From NCBI GenBank assembly GCA_963969495.1, contig OZ018329.1:74414912-74478911 (forward strand): 64,000 nucleotides of DNA. The letters are read 5' to 3'. The stretch is from Ceratothoa steindachneri (lineage: Eukaryota; Arthropoda; Malacostraca; Isopoda; Cymothoidae). The number at the start of each line of letters is the position of its first letter. Position 1 is the stretch's first letter. The notes under the pieces were generated by a model. It saw only the letters and a program-made list of their open reading frames with translations, ran no database searches and had not been told where the DNA came from. Positions 1 to 10,943 of this stretch are shown here, in pieces. The position numbers were made by a program, and so were the translations under genes.

Positions 1-178
1 AATTGACTTTACGATTATATTTAAATTGGTACCACGGCTACTATAAATCTCATTTGAAGATCAAAAAGAATATGAATATTTTAATCCTTCTAATATGACG
101 CTTATCTTTGGTCGCCTAATTTATCTTCGGAGTCATATTTGACTATCAAGAGAAAACAGGTTATTCTGCGGCGCACTC

Positions 179-1173
179 CATTGTGCGCTTGATCGTTATG
201 CGCCTGGCACCGTTGTCGGCTTGATGAAAATACTTCAGGTGGAACTTTAAATCCTTACAGTCTGTTTATCAAGTGGTTCGGCGTTATAGTATGTAAGTAG
301 CTTTTATTTGTTTACGCTAATACTGCAAAGTTGTAGTAATTTTACAACTCTGTGCTACCAATGAAGAAGGGTTTGAGCGCCTACTTTTGCATAAATAGGT
401 GCGGTGGCTTTCTAAGGGCAATTCTCTGAATCGCTTCATTGCACTTTGGGATAGTGTTGTATTATTTCTGGATGGTAAGCAGCTCGGAGTAAGAATCATT
501 GCTGCCAAATGTGACAGTCTGACACCTTACAGATATATTTAAAAAGCTAAATATCTTGAAAAAACAGCTACAAGGTAAAAATGCAAATATTTTAACTTTC
601 AAAGAGTCTATTTGTGCATTTATGGGGAAAATTAAGCTGTTCAAGACAAATATGGGGCGAAAAGAGTTGATACAGTTTCCAATCCGCCGCACTAGTGAGA
701 GTGAGCTGAAAGAAGATGATATTTTAGTATACATTGATCATTTGGAGAAATTGCATAGTGATATGGAAGTTAAGTTCAAAAATCTTCTACAACTGGACAT
801 TCTAGGTTGGGTGGTAGACCCATTTGGAATTAATGCAGCTGATATTGATATCAGATTACAAAAAAGCCTCATTGAGTTACAGAGTGATCAAACTTCTCTG
901 GCTAGATTTAAGCCTGGTATCAGGAACTTATGGACAAGTCATGAAATTGCTATGAAATACCCTTTGCTTTGGGACGAAGTAAAATTATATTTTATTGCTT
1001 TTCCTACTTCTTATCTGGTTGAGTCGGGTTTTAGTAAAGTGTCACACCTCCTATCAAAAGCTCGCAGCCGCTTAGAAATAGTAAGAAGAGGTAATCTTCG
1101 TCTGTCTCTAACAACTATAGACCCTGATATTGAAAAACTTGTGAAACTGCATGAAGCACAAGGATCGCATTGA
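179..1173 (+). pseudogene. hAT transposase fragment, ZBED5-like
   Basis: C-terminal half of a hAT-superfamily transposase of the ZBED5 type; the intact protein would cut and paste DNA. Three reading frames must be joined. Frame one starts at 179 (HCALDRYAPGTVVGLMKILQ). Frame two, 321-519, contains VRWLSKGNSLNRFIALWD with a TAG at 396-398. Frame three, 523-1173, runs from HLTDIFKKLN to the hAT dimerisation domain (FPTSYLVESGFSKVSHLLSK, then SRLEIVRRGNLRLSL). A TGA at 520-522 and frameshifts show it is dead. The N-terminal BED finger and first catalytic region lie before the window or are lost. The family call rests on the VRWLSKG and dimerisation motifs and is firm; the exact subfamily is less so. 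Confidence 0.85.
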
Positions 1174-1463
1174 ATGAATAAAGAGTTGATGATATATTTA
1201 TTTCATTTTGCTAAGGAATTTTATTTTTTGTAAGACTAGTTATTTATTTTAAAAGAATACTACATTTTTGTTAACCACTGTTTAATTTTTGCTATGTTTA
1301 TAGTCCTATATATGTGACAAATATAATTGTAACTGAATACAAATAGCTGTTTTAATATCTTTTATTCTTTAAAGTAGAGTTAAACTGCATATTACCTATT
1401 GAAAGTAGTGATTATGGGCCACAGGAAAAAATAAGGTTCCTAAGGGGGCCATAAGCCAAAATC

Positions 1464-1479
1464 GGTTGGGAACCATTGG
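1464..1479 (-). repeat. hAT terminal inverted repeat-like end
   Basis: GGTTGGGAACCATTGG, read on the minus strand as CCAATGGTTCCCAACC, resembles the outer end of Charlie/ZBED-type hAT elements. It lies about 300 bp after the transposase stop, the expected place for the 3' end of the element at 179-1173. The matching 5' end is outside the window, so the target duplication cannot be tested. Confidence 0.5.
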
Positions 1480-1480
1480 G

Positions 1481-2165
1481 ATACACCGAACTTACCATGT
1501 CGAAAACATTTCTCTAGATAACTTTAAAGTAAATTTGAGGATTTCTTCACTGGAATGTTTAACCACACATCAGCTCCTTAAAAGGCATAAGTAAGCATAA
1601 GTATGCAAGATGATAATGAAAATATCCTCACATGTGCAATTATGGATGGATGGCAACAGCATTTCGTTGAATGGTAATAATAAAGTTTCTCTTATTAAGT
1701 AAAATTCACTTGAATTCTAATTTACATAACCAGTCACAACGTTAGAGGACAAATTCAACATTTATGTTTATTTTTCCGCAAGAAATAATATATTAGATTC
1801 GATACTATTTTATTAAAACTTGCAGTGATGTGAGTGTAAGTTTTGTAGAGAAGAACTGTTCTCTATATCCAATAACCATCGATTAAAAATAAAATATGAG
1901 GAGCAGTCTTGTGAAAACTTTGGATTTGCATCGAAAAATATTGTTCAGATAATATCCTTCAGATAATACTGACTTAGATAATACATTCAAATAATGTTCC
2001 ATCAGATAGTATCAGAAGATAAATTCCGTGCCTAAAACTTAAACTATTTTGGTCAATTTTTCAGTATCATTCTTGTGTCAAGTGAGATTTTCTCTACCCT
2101 CTTTTATTTTATGCCATAAAATGCATTGAAGAGAAAAAAAGGTCTCTATCACACAAGCGTGAACC

Positions 2166-2168
<3 letters not shown>
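1481..2168. other. AT-rich DNA without recognisable feature
   Basis: Both strands have short frames full of stops. Around 1940-2010 there is a loose repetition of an ATAATATTC/AGATAAT-like motif, but it is not regular enough to call a satellite. Nothing else is supported. Confidence 0.5.

Positions 2169-2223
<55 letters not shown>
2169..2223. repeat. (TA)n microsatellite
   Basis: An uninterrupted TA dinucleotide run. It is the first of about a dozen such tracts in the window, most of which sit beside Penelope-like ends. Confidence 0.98.
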
Positions 2224-2226
<3 letters not shown>

Positions 2227-2630
2227 CGAAGCGTTAATGGGTTAAAGTGAGCTCGACCAAACAACTCCTTGCAATTCCAAATTGAGTGAAAATGTGCCAT
2301 CGGTTTTTTTTTGTCTGCAATTATTAATGAAAGTAAAGTGATTTTAAGAAGATATTCTTCAGTTAGAATTCAAGAAAATGAATTTACAGAATGAAATCCA
2401 CAAAAAGAAGACTTGTTTACTTGGAGAGGAAGGAAGAAAATGCGGATTGCCTGAAGGATCGTCAAGACTGAATGGCCGCTTAAAGAATCGTATTCCCATG
2501 ATATCCCGCCTGAAGAATTGAATTGGCATCCCAACGGGCTCGAACTGAAGTATCGTCATCCTAGCCAGGATCGATTATAATTTGTATAATTAGATAATTA
2601 GGCTAATAAAAATCATAAACTCCTCTGTTG

Positions 2631-2631
<1 letters not shown>
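2224..2631. other. Unassigned DNA
   Basis: No coding or structural feature is supported. The stretch 2430-2575 is somewhat richer in GC than its surroundings and has loosely repeated CTGAAGRAT-like words, which could be a decayed element. Confidence 0.4.

Positions 2632-2699
<68 letters not shown>
2632..2699. repeat. (TA)n microsatellite
   Basis: An uninterrupted TA run that directly abuts a Penelope-like terminus starting at about 2700. Confidence 0.98.
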
Positions 2700-2700
<1 letters not shown>

Positions 2701-2830
2701 GTGTGTACAGGTACAGTATATATAATATTGAGGATAAATCCCAGAGCCACGAGAAACGGATGCAGCATCTTTTAATTTTTCACTACGTTTCGAAAACTAC
2801 AAGTTTTCATTTTCAGGCTAGAATAAGTTT
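2700..2830 (-). mobile_element. Penelope-like element terminus
   Basis: After the (TA)n tract comes a GAGGATAAATCCC stretch, about 50 nt of spacer, then ACGTTTCG followed by a perfect hairpin and TTTTCAG. The same order, (TA)n, GAGGATAAATCCC and CGTTTCG-hairpin, is seen at 8568-8660 next to a clear Penelope-like RT, so this is read as the end of a related element. No RT follows, so it is either a solo end or a heavily truncated copy. Confidence 0.6.
2787..2816 (-). ncRNA. Hammerhead-ribozyme-like motif, degenerate
   Basis: On the minus strand: CTGAAAA, a 7-bp stem (GAAAACT/AGTTTTC) with loop TGT, then GAAAC. This is the order of a hammerhead core (CTGANGA, stem II, GAAA), but the G of the core is an A, so catalysis is unlikely. 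Hammerheads are known in Penelope-like termini. Confidence 0.45.
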
Positions 2831-3150
2831 ATAAAGTTAATATATATGAAGAAAACTTGAAAAGGCCAACAAAACATTATTTTAAAAGGTGACCAATTAC
2901 AAAATATGAGTAAAAAGTACTATAAGTTAAATTAAATATGACTTGGCAACAGTTAGATTTGCTTTATGACTGACTCAAAAATTAGTATATAAATTTAAGG
3001 ATTATATACAAGCCGCTGTTCTCTTCCTTAACAGGAAGAGCTTTGGTTACACAGGCACCCCTGCGGGGTGTGCCCTACGGCCTTATTTGCTAATCTTAAC
3101 CGCCTTTTTTAATCCCCTTTATAGACTCTATTTTAACATCCTGAACACCC
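2831..3150. other. AT-rich DNA with one hairpin
   Basis: Probably untranslated sequence of the neighbouring Penelope-like remnant. At about 3053-3073 a GGCACCCC ... GGGGTGTGCC hairpin stands out in otherwise AT-rich DNA. No coding is visible. Confidence 0.4.
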
Positions 3151-3394
3151 TTCTTCTTCTTCTTCTTCTTCTTCTTCTTCTTCTTCTTCTTCTTCTTCTT
3201 CTTCTTCTTCTTCCTCTTTATCTTCATCATCTTCATCTTGTTCATCTTCATCTGCATCTTCATCTTCATATTCTTCTCCTTCTTCTTTTTCTTCTTCTTG
3301 TTCTTTTTCTTCTTCTTCTTCTTCTTCATCATCATCTTCTTCATATTCTTCTTCTTCTTTTTCTTCTTCTTATTGTTCTTCTTCTTTCTCTTCG
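3151..3394. repeat. (CTT)n microsatellite, imperfect
   Basis: Starts as pure TTC/CTT repeats for about 60 bp, then continues as a mixture of TTC, ATC and GTT triplets for another 180 bp. Long leucine- or lysine-rich frames across it are artefacts of the repeat. Confidence 0.97.
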
Positions 3395-3622
3395 TCTGAG
3401 GTTCGAGTCCTTTCCAGGGCGATGTATTTTATTTCTTCGTGAATTTTCTCGCGGTCATCTGTAAAATCTCTGTTTTCCTGTTTATGTGTAACATTTGGCA
3501 CACCTTTCCTCTATCAGGTAGAATAAACCTAAACTTGATAGATGATTGCTCATGGCACGCCAACCACAAGTGGCTGATAGTTTTCGGTCGTACATAAAGC
3601 GATGCGTTCACTTTTCACTAAC

Positions 3623-3624
<2 letters not shown>

Positions 3625-3699
<75 letters not shown>
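3625..3699. repeat. (TA)n microsatellite with short (AAT)n
   Basis: A pure TA run passing into AAT triplets (to about 3718). A Penelope-like end follows. Confidence 0.97.
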
Positions 3700-3711
<12 letters not shown>

Positions 3712-3815
3712 AATAATAAGACCAATAAGCAGATAAAGATCGAGATTTATTCTCAACCGATGTTTCGTTCACTAACTTGGACCATTTTTTCATTCCGCCC
3801 TCCGAGTCCTGACTC
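3700..3815 (-). mobile_element. Possible Penelope-like terminus
   Basis: After the (TA)n comes GATTTATTCTCAACCGATGTTTCG, the same arrangement as the ends at 2700, 8568 and 33118 (spacer, then AYGTTTCG). A good hammerhead stem cannot be drawn here, so the call is weaker than for the others. Confidence 0.35.
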
Positions 3816-4002
3816 AAAAGACGTGTTATCTCTGTGCTCCTGCTTAATTCATCTGTGCCCCAAAATTTCGTTTTCTGAGTAACTTAATAATTCTATATAC
3901 TTCCTGCGCTCATATAATATTAGTCGCTGTATAAAAAAGATTGGCCGTCTTATTCGCTGTGTAAATTTAATTTATCGTCACCCGTATTTTATAAATCCGA
4001 CA

Positions 4003-5094
4003 ATGCCCGTGATCAAGTTTGAATGTTCGAGATGTGGGGCTTCTTTTAATAAGGAAATTTACGTTCCTTCTAACATCGAAACAACTAGAATTTGCCGTTT
4101 CTGTATTTTAAACGATGCATTGGAGCGTAAGTTTGCTAACGCTATTAGCGAAATTAAATTGGAACTGAATTCCGTCGCGGGGTACGTTATCTCGACCAAC
4201 CGTAAAGTTGCCGAATTAAATTCGAGTCTTAATTCTACCCCTCATGATATGCGTGGGAGGGAAAATAGTAATCGTGACAGCCGACCTACTCGTACGAATC
4301 ATCAGGCAATTGTTGACCATCAACAAAGGATTTTAAACTCGTTTGGACCCCAAGATTCGCAATTTAGGATCGTTAGAAATTGGGCTAGACCATCGAGGGA
4401 ACAGCATTTCAGATTACCATGTTCGAACCCCTTCGCACTGCTAACTCCTATCTAGGGGAAAGAAGAAACGGTATTAATTGGGGATTCTTTAATTAGAAAC
4501 CAAGATCCGGAATTCATAGCGCGTAACCAGTCAAAACGAAAACGATTTTGCTTTCCTGGTGGCCGCATAAATAACGTAGTAAGTGAAATTGAAAAATTGG
4601 ACCAAACACGTGGCGGGCGTACGATCCTCACGCTGGTAGGGGGAAATGATGTCCACTGATACGACAGCACCCTGGAGGGAATAGTAAACCGCGCTAAGAC
4701 TATGATTGATACTGCGAAAGTTAAAGCGGATAACGTAGGAATAATTGGTATTTTCCCCTGACTAAAATCCACGTTGCGTCTGCAGTCCCAAGCTATCTAT
4801 ACAAACGAGTGCCTTAAGCGCTTGTGTCGCGATACTGGAGTTAGCTTCTTTAACGTTTGGGATACATTTCAAGACCAACCTTCACTTTATCAAACGGACG
4901 GAATCCATTAGGGCGATGTGGGGAACAGTCGGCTGGGTAGGATTTTGGACCAGTCAGTACTTAGCATGTTAAGTAGGAGAGTTTCGGGGCCACGTGATGC
5001 CCATGCGCTGGAACGGTCCTCGCTTGAAGGGGCAATGAGTATTAGGGAGCAGGGAAACGGAACCGATTCGCGTGTGATAGAAGAGTCTGCTTAA
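4003..5094 (+). pseudogene. CR1 ORF1: zinc finger plus SGNH esterase
   Basis: Starts at ATG 4003 and ends at TAA 5092-5094, one frame throughout. Residues 8-37 hold two CxxC pairs (CSRCG and CRFC), a PHD- or ribbon-like zinc finger. After a polar linker comes an SGNH hydrolase: VLIGDSLIR (nucleophile Ser), LVGGNDV (oxyanion Asn) and QTDGIH (Asp/His). CR1 ORF1 proteins are known to carry such an esterase, thought to act on lipid or membrane during retrotransposition. Four in-frame stops break it: TAG 4453, TGA 4657, TGA 4759 and TAG 4909. The frame is otherwise kept over 1.09 kb with no indel, so decay is by point changes. It ends just before the ORF2 reading frame begins. Confidence 0.8.
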
Positions 5095-5575
5095 AACGCA
5101 AATTGAAATGTATATATGCAAATGTTCGTAGCTTAAAAAATAAACTTGTCGAAATAAAAGCCGTAATTTTAGAAGGAGACTACGATCTCGTATTCTTAAG
5201 TGAGACTTGGATAGATACACATTCGGGGATCATTGTTTGCGAATTTGATATAGCAGGTTATAAAATTCATTATAAAAATAGACAAACTGGTAGAGGAGGG
5301 GGCGTATTAGTGTATATAAAAGATGACTTAAACGCAATAACGATCGACTCGTCTACGGCAGATATGACAAGTGAGGCCTTATTAATACAATTAGGTTACA
5401 ATGCAAAAAATAAAATTAATTTAGCCGTCATATATCGTCCACCATCTTAAATGAAAAGAGAAGATGCTGCACTCTTTGATATGCTTTCATCTTGGGTTAG
5501 AAGAGGGATCACATTAGCCTGCGGCGATTTTAACCATCCAAACGTTAATTATAGTAACCTAACGTCAGATAGGTT

Positions 5576-5619
5576 ACTATTCTGGAGAACTTTCTAGTAC
5601 AAAAAGTGGAGGAACCAAC
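5576..5619 (+). repeat. 44-bp segment, resident copy
   Basis: An exact match to 6528-6571. Here the segment fits the endonuclease reading frame (ENFLVQKVEEPTR), so this is the original position. Confidence 0.9.
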
Positions 5620-6527
5620 GCGTGATAATAATATCCTCGATTTAATCATGGCGACTGACGAGTCATTGGTAGAAAATGTTTGTGTAGGAGAGCATTTAGC
5701 CTCGAGTGACCATAATGCCATTAGATTCGAAGTAAACACGTGCGCAGAAGTAAAAATGAGCACTCAGCTCATCTCACGTTTTGGTAGCTGTAATTTTGAT
5801 ACTTTTCGCGAAAGGATTAAGGATGTAGACTGGGGAATGCGCTTCGAGAATAAGTCAGTAGGAGAAATATACACTGAGCTTCGGCATACACTCCTTAGTG
5901 TAAATTTCAACTCGGTAAAGTATGTGCGCCGTAAGAGCGGGAAGTCGATGAGAGCGCCGTGGGTTAAGCCCACTAATATTAGGCTTAATTAAGGACCAAA
6001 ATAGAAAATTTCAAATACATAAGAACAATGAGTCATTTATAAGTCGGCAAAATTACATAGATTCTCGAAGAGAAGTTAAACGGGCAGTTAGAGATGCCAA
6101 GCGGAAATATGAAATAAAACTCGCGAAGGATTCGAAGAAGGAATCGAAACGGTTTTACGGCTACGTAAACAGTAGAAAACCCTTAAAAGGTTCAATAGGG
6201 CCGATTAAAGACAAAGATGGTCGTTTGACGGAATTTCCGGACAAAATGTCTAAAATTTTAAATGAACATTTCACAAGCGTCTTTACTGTTGAAGATTCGT
6301 CCGAATTAGGATCTTTAGTTGAAGAAGTACATAATAGTGATATTTGCATATCCGATATAACAGTTAATGAAGAGGAAATTCTTAAATATATAAACCTGAT
6401 GAAAAGTCGAAATCACCAGGGCCCGATGGCGTTTACCACACTCATTTAAAGAAACTTAATAATGAGCTTGCGAAGCCGTTGCGTGCAATTTTCAATCGCT
6501 CATTAGAAGATGGTGTAGTCCCTTTAG

Positions 6528-6571
6528 ACTATTCTGGAGAACTTTCTAGTACAAAAAGTGGAGGAACCAAC
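6528..6571 (+). repeat. 44-bp segment, displaced copy inside RT
   Basis: An exact copy of 5576-5619 that replaces the RT codons expected between PLD and IFKNGNR and throws the frame. See the finding on this duplication. Confidence 0.88.
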
Positions 6572-8335
6572 AATATTTAAGAATGGGAATAGATACGAAG
6601 CAACGAATTTTCGTCCTATTAGTCTAACTTCGGTAGTTGGAAAGCTTTTAGAATCGGTAATTAGAGATAGAATAGTGAGCCACCTAGAGCTAAATAATCT
6701 AATTAAAGATTCCCAACATGGGTTTAGGCGGGCGAGATCGTGCTTGACAAATTTTCTGGAGTTCTTCCATAAAATGATTTGCGTTTACGACGAAAGCAAA
6801 GCTGTAGATGTAATCTATCTAGACTTTAAAAGGGCGTTTGACACCGTTCCGCCCGAAAGATTATTAATAAAAGTTAAAGCAATCGGTGTGAAGCGTAAGA
6901 TAATAAATTTGATTTGAAATTGGCTGAATGATCGTTCGCAGCGAGTAGTTATAAATGGTGAATGTTCTGATTGGGTCAACGTCAGTAGTGGAGTGCCACA
7001 AGGCTCGGTTCTTGGCCCATTATTGTTTCTAATATATATAAACGATTTGGATAATGGCGTATTTAGTACGATTTCTAAATTTGCTGACGACACGAAGCTG
7101 GGCAACCGTACCTATGTAAGATTGAATGTAGAAAAATTACAAAAGGACCTAAACTTGATTGTCAGATGGGCGGATAAGTGGCAAATGCAGTTTAATTTAA
7201 GTAAATGCAAGGTGATTCATTTGGGTTGCCATAATTTGAAGGTAGAGTATAACATGAAAGGTCAGGTCCTCGACGTGGTTAAATTGGAAAAAGATCTGGG
7301 AGTTTTAGTCTCGGATGACTCAAAGTCACGAAACAATGCGCGGATGCATGTAAAAAAGCAAATCCTGTGCTGGGTTATATCGAGCGTAATTTCACGTACG
7401 TTCAAATCCAAAGATGTAATTTTACAGTTATATAAATCACTTGTGCGTCCACTGCTCGAATACACGGTTCAATTTTGGGCTCCATACTTAAACAAAGATA
7501 TCGCGCAATTAGAAAGAGTGCAGCGTAGGGCTACAAAATTAATTCCCCAGCTGAGAAACAGGCCCTACGAGGAAAGACTCAGGGCATTAGATTTGCCATC
7601 TCTCGAAGGCAGAAGAGTACGTGGCCAGCTAATAGAAGTATTTAAAATATTGAAAGGATTTTCAAACGTTGATTATAGGAATTTGTTCGAATTGGATCAT
7701 AGGGGAAATACTCGGCAACACGGATTAAAATTAGTGAACAAGCGATTTAACACTAGTATAGCCCAAAACTATTTTACGTTTAAAATTACTCAAATTTGGA
7801 ATAGGCTACCTACCCACGTAGTAGATAGTACGTCGGTAAATATGTTTAAAAACCGTCTCGACGCACACTTAAATAGTATAAATATAACGTAGTCTGAGCA
7901 CAGTAAATAAAAAGCGTCTTTTGAAAAGGAGTTTGGAGCGGAGGAACAACGAGTAAAAATGATGACTAAAAATGATGCCAGCGATTTCTCTTGCATGTGT
8001 AGTTTAGATATCCATTTTCTTTTCCGCCTATCCTATAAAAAGTCTTACTATCCTAAAACTAGATTTTCACCACTAACAGTCCAGGGCTGCGGAAGTTGAG
8101 AAGAAAAACTTTCTACCACCCCCCCACCCCTAGGTTGAAGTAGCTAATATGCATGACAATGTACACATGTAGATAAGTGTGTACAGTAGTTTATATATTA
8201 AAAAAAATAATAAAATAAAAAAAATAAATATATAGCATGTTAGAGATACACTCGTAGATAAGTGTGTATCGTAGTTATGGATTTAGTGTAGCGGACTAGC
8301 CTCGAGCGGACCTTAGGGTCTTTGCTGGACCTGGA

Positions 8336-8373
8336 TTCTGTAGTTCTGTAGTTCTGTAGTTCTTCTTCTTCTT
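8336..8373 (+). repeat. CR1 3' tail, (TTCTGTAG)3 then (TTC)n
   Basis: Three perfect TTCTGTAG units (8336, 8344, 8352) followed by TTC triplets. An 8-bp repeated tail is the usual 3' end of CR1 LINEs and fixes the element's end. Confidence 0.85.
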
Positions 8374-8496
8374 ATAAAGTAATTATTAGAAATAACTTTG
8401 ATAAAAAAAAATAAATCTACTTAGATGACAAACGAACTAAATGAAAAAATCTTATTCAAACCTTCAAAAAATCTCTTTCTTAAAATATAGGTTAAT

Positions 8497-8498
<2 letters not shown>
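8374..8498 (+). repeat. Dispersed repeat family A, partial copy
   Basis: Shares the core AGAAATAACTTTGATAAAAA and following bases with copies at 15126, 23248 and (reversed) 53780. Only the last ~120 bp of the family is present, between the CR1 tail and a (TA)n tract. Confidence 0.75.

Positions 8499-8567
<69 letters not shown>
8499..8567. repeat. (TA)n microsatellite
   Basis: An uninterrupted TA run at the downstream edge of the Penelope-like element. Confidence 0.98.
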
Positions 8568-8569
<2 letters not shown>

Positions 8570-8625
8570 TTGAGGATAAATCCCCAAAAGAGACATGTAA
8601 AATTTCTCATTTGATTAAGTACAAC

Positions 8626-8651
8626 GTTTCGGGTACTTTACCCATCTTCTG
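8626..8651 (-). ncRNA. Hammerhead-like motif at Penelope 3' end
   Basis: Minus strand: CAGAAGA, a 5-bp stem (GGGTA/TACCC, loop AAG), then GAAAC. One core position (U4 to A) departs from CTGANGA, so it may not self-cleave. It lies downstream of the RT in the same element. Confidence 0.5.
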
Positions 8652-9114
8652 GTCTATAAGATAGATTTAGAACACGTTTAAAATTACAAAAATTATAATG
8701 CACACAAGGATTAGTAATAAATTTTTTAGTTAAGGGAAATTATGACATGACAAATCGTTTGAAAACTATTGAAACTTTAGATATGTATCAATTATGGGTA
8801 ATTTAAAAATATGTATAAATATAACACTAGTTGATGCAATTATTGGTTGACACAGATATTAGTCACTTAATGAAGCAGCAATAGTAATAAATTATTTAAT
8901 AAATTGAAAATGTGAAAAAAATCATTTGAAAACTTGACACTAAATATAGATGCTATAAATATGGATAAATATAAAAAATATACTAATAGGGGCAATTAAT
9001 TGGTACACAAAAATATTAGTCACCTTTAGTGGACGGCAAAAGCGGAAAGACTGAGAAAAGATTATAGAAGGAACCGATTAAAGATTGGTAGGTTGTGAAA
9101 ATATTTTGAGTGAT

Positions 9115-10860
9115 TTATGAAATGAGAAGGGGAAAAGCAGTTGAATCAGAATTTAAACTGGGATTTAGTTGTTTTATAAATAATGATTCGAGAATGCGCA
9201 GGGAAGTGGAGTCCTTTGCATGTCCTATAATTTGAAAGTTTTTGTGGGAAATTTCTGTCTTACATTTAAATGAATGATCTCGAATGGGAGAAGTTTCTTT
9301 ATTGGTCAAGGTGGAGCCAGTGCGAGAGCTAATACCAAGATGAGAACAGATCCTAGCCCTAAGTGAGCGAACAGTGCTGCCAATGTAGATCCCCTGGTGG
9401 CACCTGGGGCAAATGAATTTATAGACAACTGAACAGCTCATTTCAGGTGGGAGTCTGTCTTTAGTTCTGAAAAATTTTCCAATATGAAAGTTGTTAAGGA
9501 AAACTATTTTGAAGTTGGTATGTGTGTAAAATCTTTTCAAAAGCTTATTAAGTTTTCGGCATAAGGGTAGGTTGAGTGGGCCAATATCAGGGAGAAGACA
9601 ATAGCGGACATCCTTGGGGACAGAGGAGATTTCTTGTGGAGGATGGTATATTTTATCAAAGAATTGACGGATACATTTTTGTACAAGTGAGGGCTGGAAA
9701 CAATTCCTTTGAAAATATCCCATAAGAAAACTGAATTCTGAATGAACAAGAAAATAATCAGATGAAAGCTGAAAGCCACGGTGAAGGAGGGTTTTGATGT
9801 TGTTAATCTTATATGAAATATCACAAAAACTGTAAAAGTTGATGCCGAGACCAGAAAAGGAGGATTTACGATAGACGGAACTGGTGAAGTTGGGCGAGGA
9901 GCGTGATATGAGAAACTCCAAAAATGGTAATTTTCCATCTTTTTCTTTATCAATTGTGAATTTTATATTTGAATGGCGATGATTCAAATATTCAAAGAAT
10001 GAAAGAGACAGTTGTTCTGTTTTAAATATTAGAACCGTATCATCAACAAAACGACGGTAAAATATCGGTTTCAAATCAGGAGGGCATTCTCGCAAAGCAA
10101 CTTCTTCGAAGTTGGACATAAAAATGTCAGCAAGAGGAGGACCCATGAGAGAACCCATTCCAACACCATCAACTTGTTGATAGATGGAGTTGTTAAACAG
10201 AAAACAGTTGTCTCTAATGGTTAGTTCAAGAAGACACCGTAAAAGCGACGGTGTGAATTTATGAAAGGTCGAATCCGGTTCCGGAAAGGCCCTTTAGATA
10301 ATTAGGTCTATGGTTTCATTTACGGGGATATTTGTAAAAAGGGAAACAATATCAAAGCTACACAAAAAGTGAGGACCAGGAAGTTTCAAGTTCCTGAATT
10401 CTTCAGACAGAGAATAACTATTGTTAACTTTGTATTGATTAATGGTAAAAGGGTTAAGTAGAGGTACTAGATATTTAGCCAACTTGTAGGTTGCCATTGA
10501 GTATGCAGCTAGTATGGGGCGGATTTTGGAAAGGCCATACATAAGTCCGGGATTAGAGCCAGAGGAGAAAAGTTGTTTATAAGTTCCATCGTCAATGATA
10601 TTAAGAGTTTTAAGTTTAGAAAGCAAGCGATTAACTTTATCATCCAGAATTTGGGAAATTTTCGAGGGATCTTTGTTAAGAAGTTTGAATTTTAAAGAAT
10701 CAGAAAGGATTTTATTCATTTTGTTAATGTAATCAAATTTGTTGAGAATCACAACACCGTTACCTTTATCCGGCCGGGTGACAAAAATATCAGGATTGCT
10801 TCCGAATTCACGAAGAAGCTGGAAATCATTCTTTTGTATGAAAAGGGAACTAAATCGAAG

Positions 10861-10865
<5 letters not shown>
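9115..10865 (-). pseudogene. Penelope-like reverse transcriptase with GIY-YIG endonuclease
   Basis: One frame of about 584 codons with a single TAA at 10294-10296. The order is: RPDKGNGVVILN; SFDIVSLFTNIP (RT motif A); QVDGVGMGSLMGPPLADIFM (motif B); YRRFVDDTVLIF (motif C, FVDD); LPFLEFLIS; then CPRC, GIYIGSTVRSLRARICSHLG (GIY-YIG) and ILESLFIKQLNPSLN. RT and GIY-YIG in one protein is diagnostic of Penelope-like elements. The stop replaces a codon just after DLII, and the frame continues with RAFPEPDSTFHKF and NCFLFN, so one substitution would account for the break. The N-terminus is lost: upstream codons read into the (TA)n tract. The C-terminus looks complete. Confidence 0.92.

Positions 10866-10906
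<41 letters not shown>
10866..10906. repeat. (TA)n microsatellite
   Basis: A TA run that truncates the Penelope-like coding region. Confidence 0.97.
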
Positions 10907-10910
<4 letters not shown>

Positions 10911-10943
10911 AACTCACAAAGCAGCTCGTTAGTGGATGAATAA

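Larger units (their letters stand above)
5103..7892 (+). pseudogene. CR1 ORF2: endonuclease and reverse transcriptase
   Basis: The APE-type endonuclease comes first: CIYANVRSLKNK, LVFLSETWID, RGGGVLVYIKDD, LAVIYRPPS, ACGDFNHP and SSDHNAI. The RT then follows from SPGPDG (about 6413), with NFRPISLTSVVGKLLES, YLDFKRAFDTVP (motif A), SGVPQGSVLGPLLF (motif B) and KFADDTKL (motif C), and a C-terminal part with SLVRPLLEYTVQFW and WNRLPTHVV. Stops are TAA 5448 and TGA 6915. Frameshifts lie near 5578, 5990, 6411 and 6528-6571; the last is caused by a displaced 44-bp segment. From 6993 to 7892 the frame is clean. There is no RNase H, as expected for CR1. The start is uncertain: the frame opens before 5103 with no ATG. 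Confidence 0.88.
3820..8373 (+). mobile_element. CR1-type non-LTR retrotransposon, near full length
   Basis: Two-ORF LINE. ORF1 has a zinc finger and an SGNH esterase; ORF2 has an AP-type endonuclease, RT and a C-terminal domain. The 3' end is three copies of the 8-mer TTCTGTAG, then TTC repeats. An 8-bp 3' repeat in place of poly(A), an ORF1 esterase and RT motifs of this sort are typical of the CR1 group. The 5' boundary is approximate (the 5' UTR before 4003 is not defined). The 3' UTR (7893-8335) carries two diverged copies of a GTAGATAAGTGTGTA-containing hairpin at about 8160-8200 and 8250-8275. The element is dead through stops and frameshifts in both ORFs. Confidence 0.85.
8568..10865 (-). 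mobile_element. Penelope-like retroelement, 5'-truncated
   Basis: Minus-strand element between (TA)n at 8499-8567 and (TA)n at 10866-10906. It carries an RT and GIY-YIG coding region (9115-10865), about 550 bp of AT-rich 3' untranslated sequence and a terminal segment (8568-8660) with a hammerhead-like motif. Both borders being TA tracts fits insertion into or near TA repeats. Confidence 0.85.

Noticed and set aside
3400..3410. GGTTCGAGTCC, a perfect tRNA B-box consensus after the (CTT)n tract
   Set aside because: No A box, no cloverleaf and no 3' acceptor can be drawn around it; a tRNA-derived SINE is possible but not supported by a second copy here.
3087..3464. Long leucine- or lysine-rich frames on both strands
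   Set aside because: They are translations of the (CTT)n repeat.
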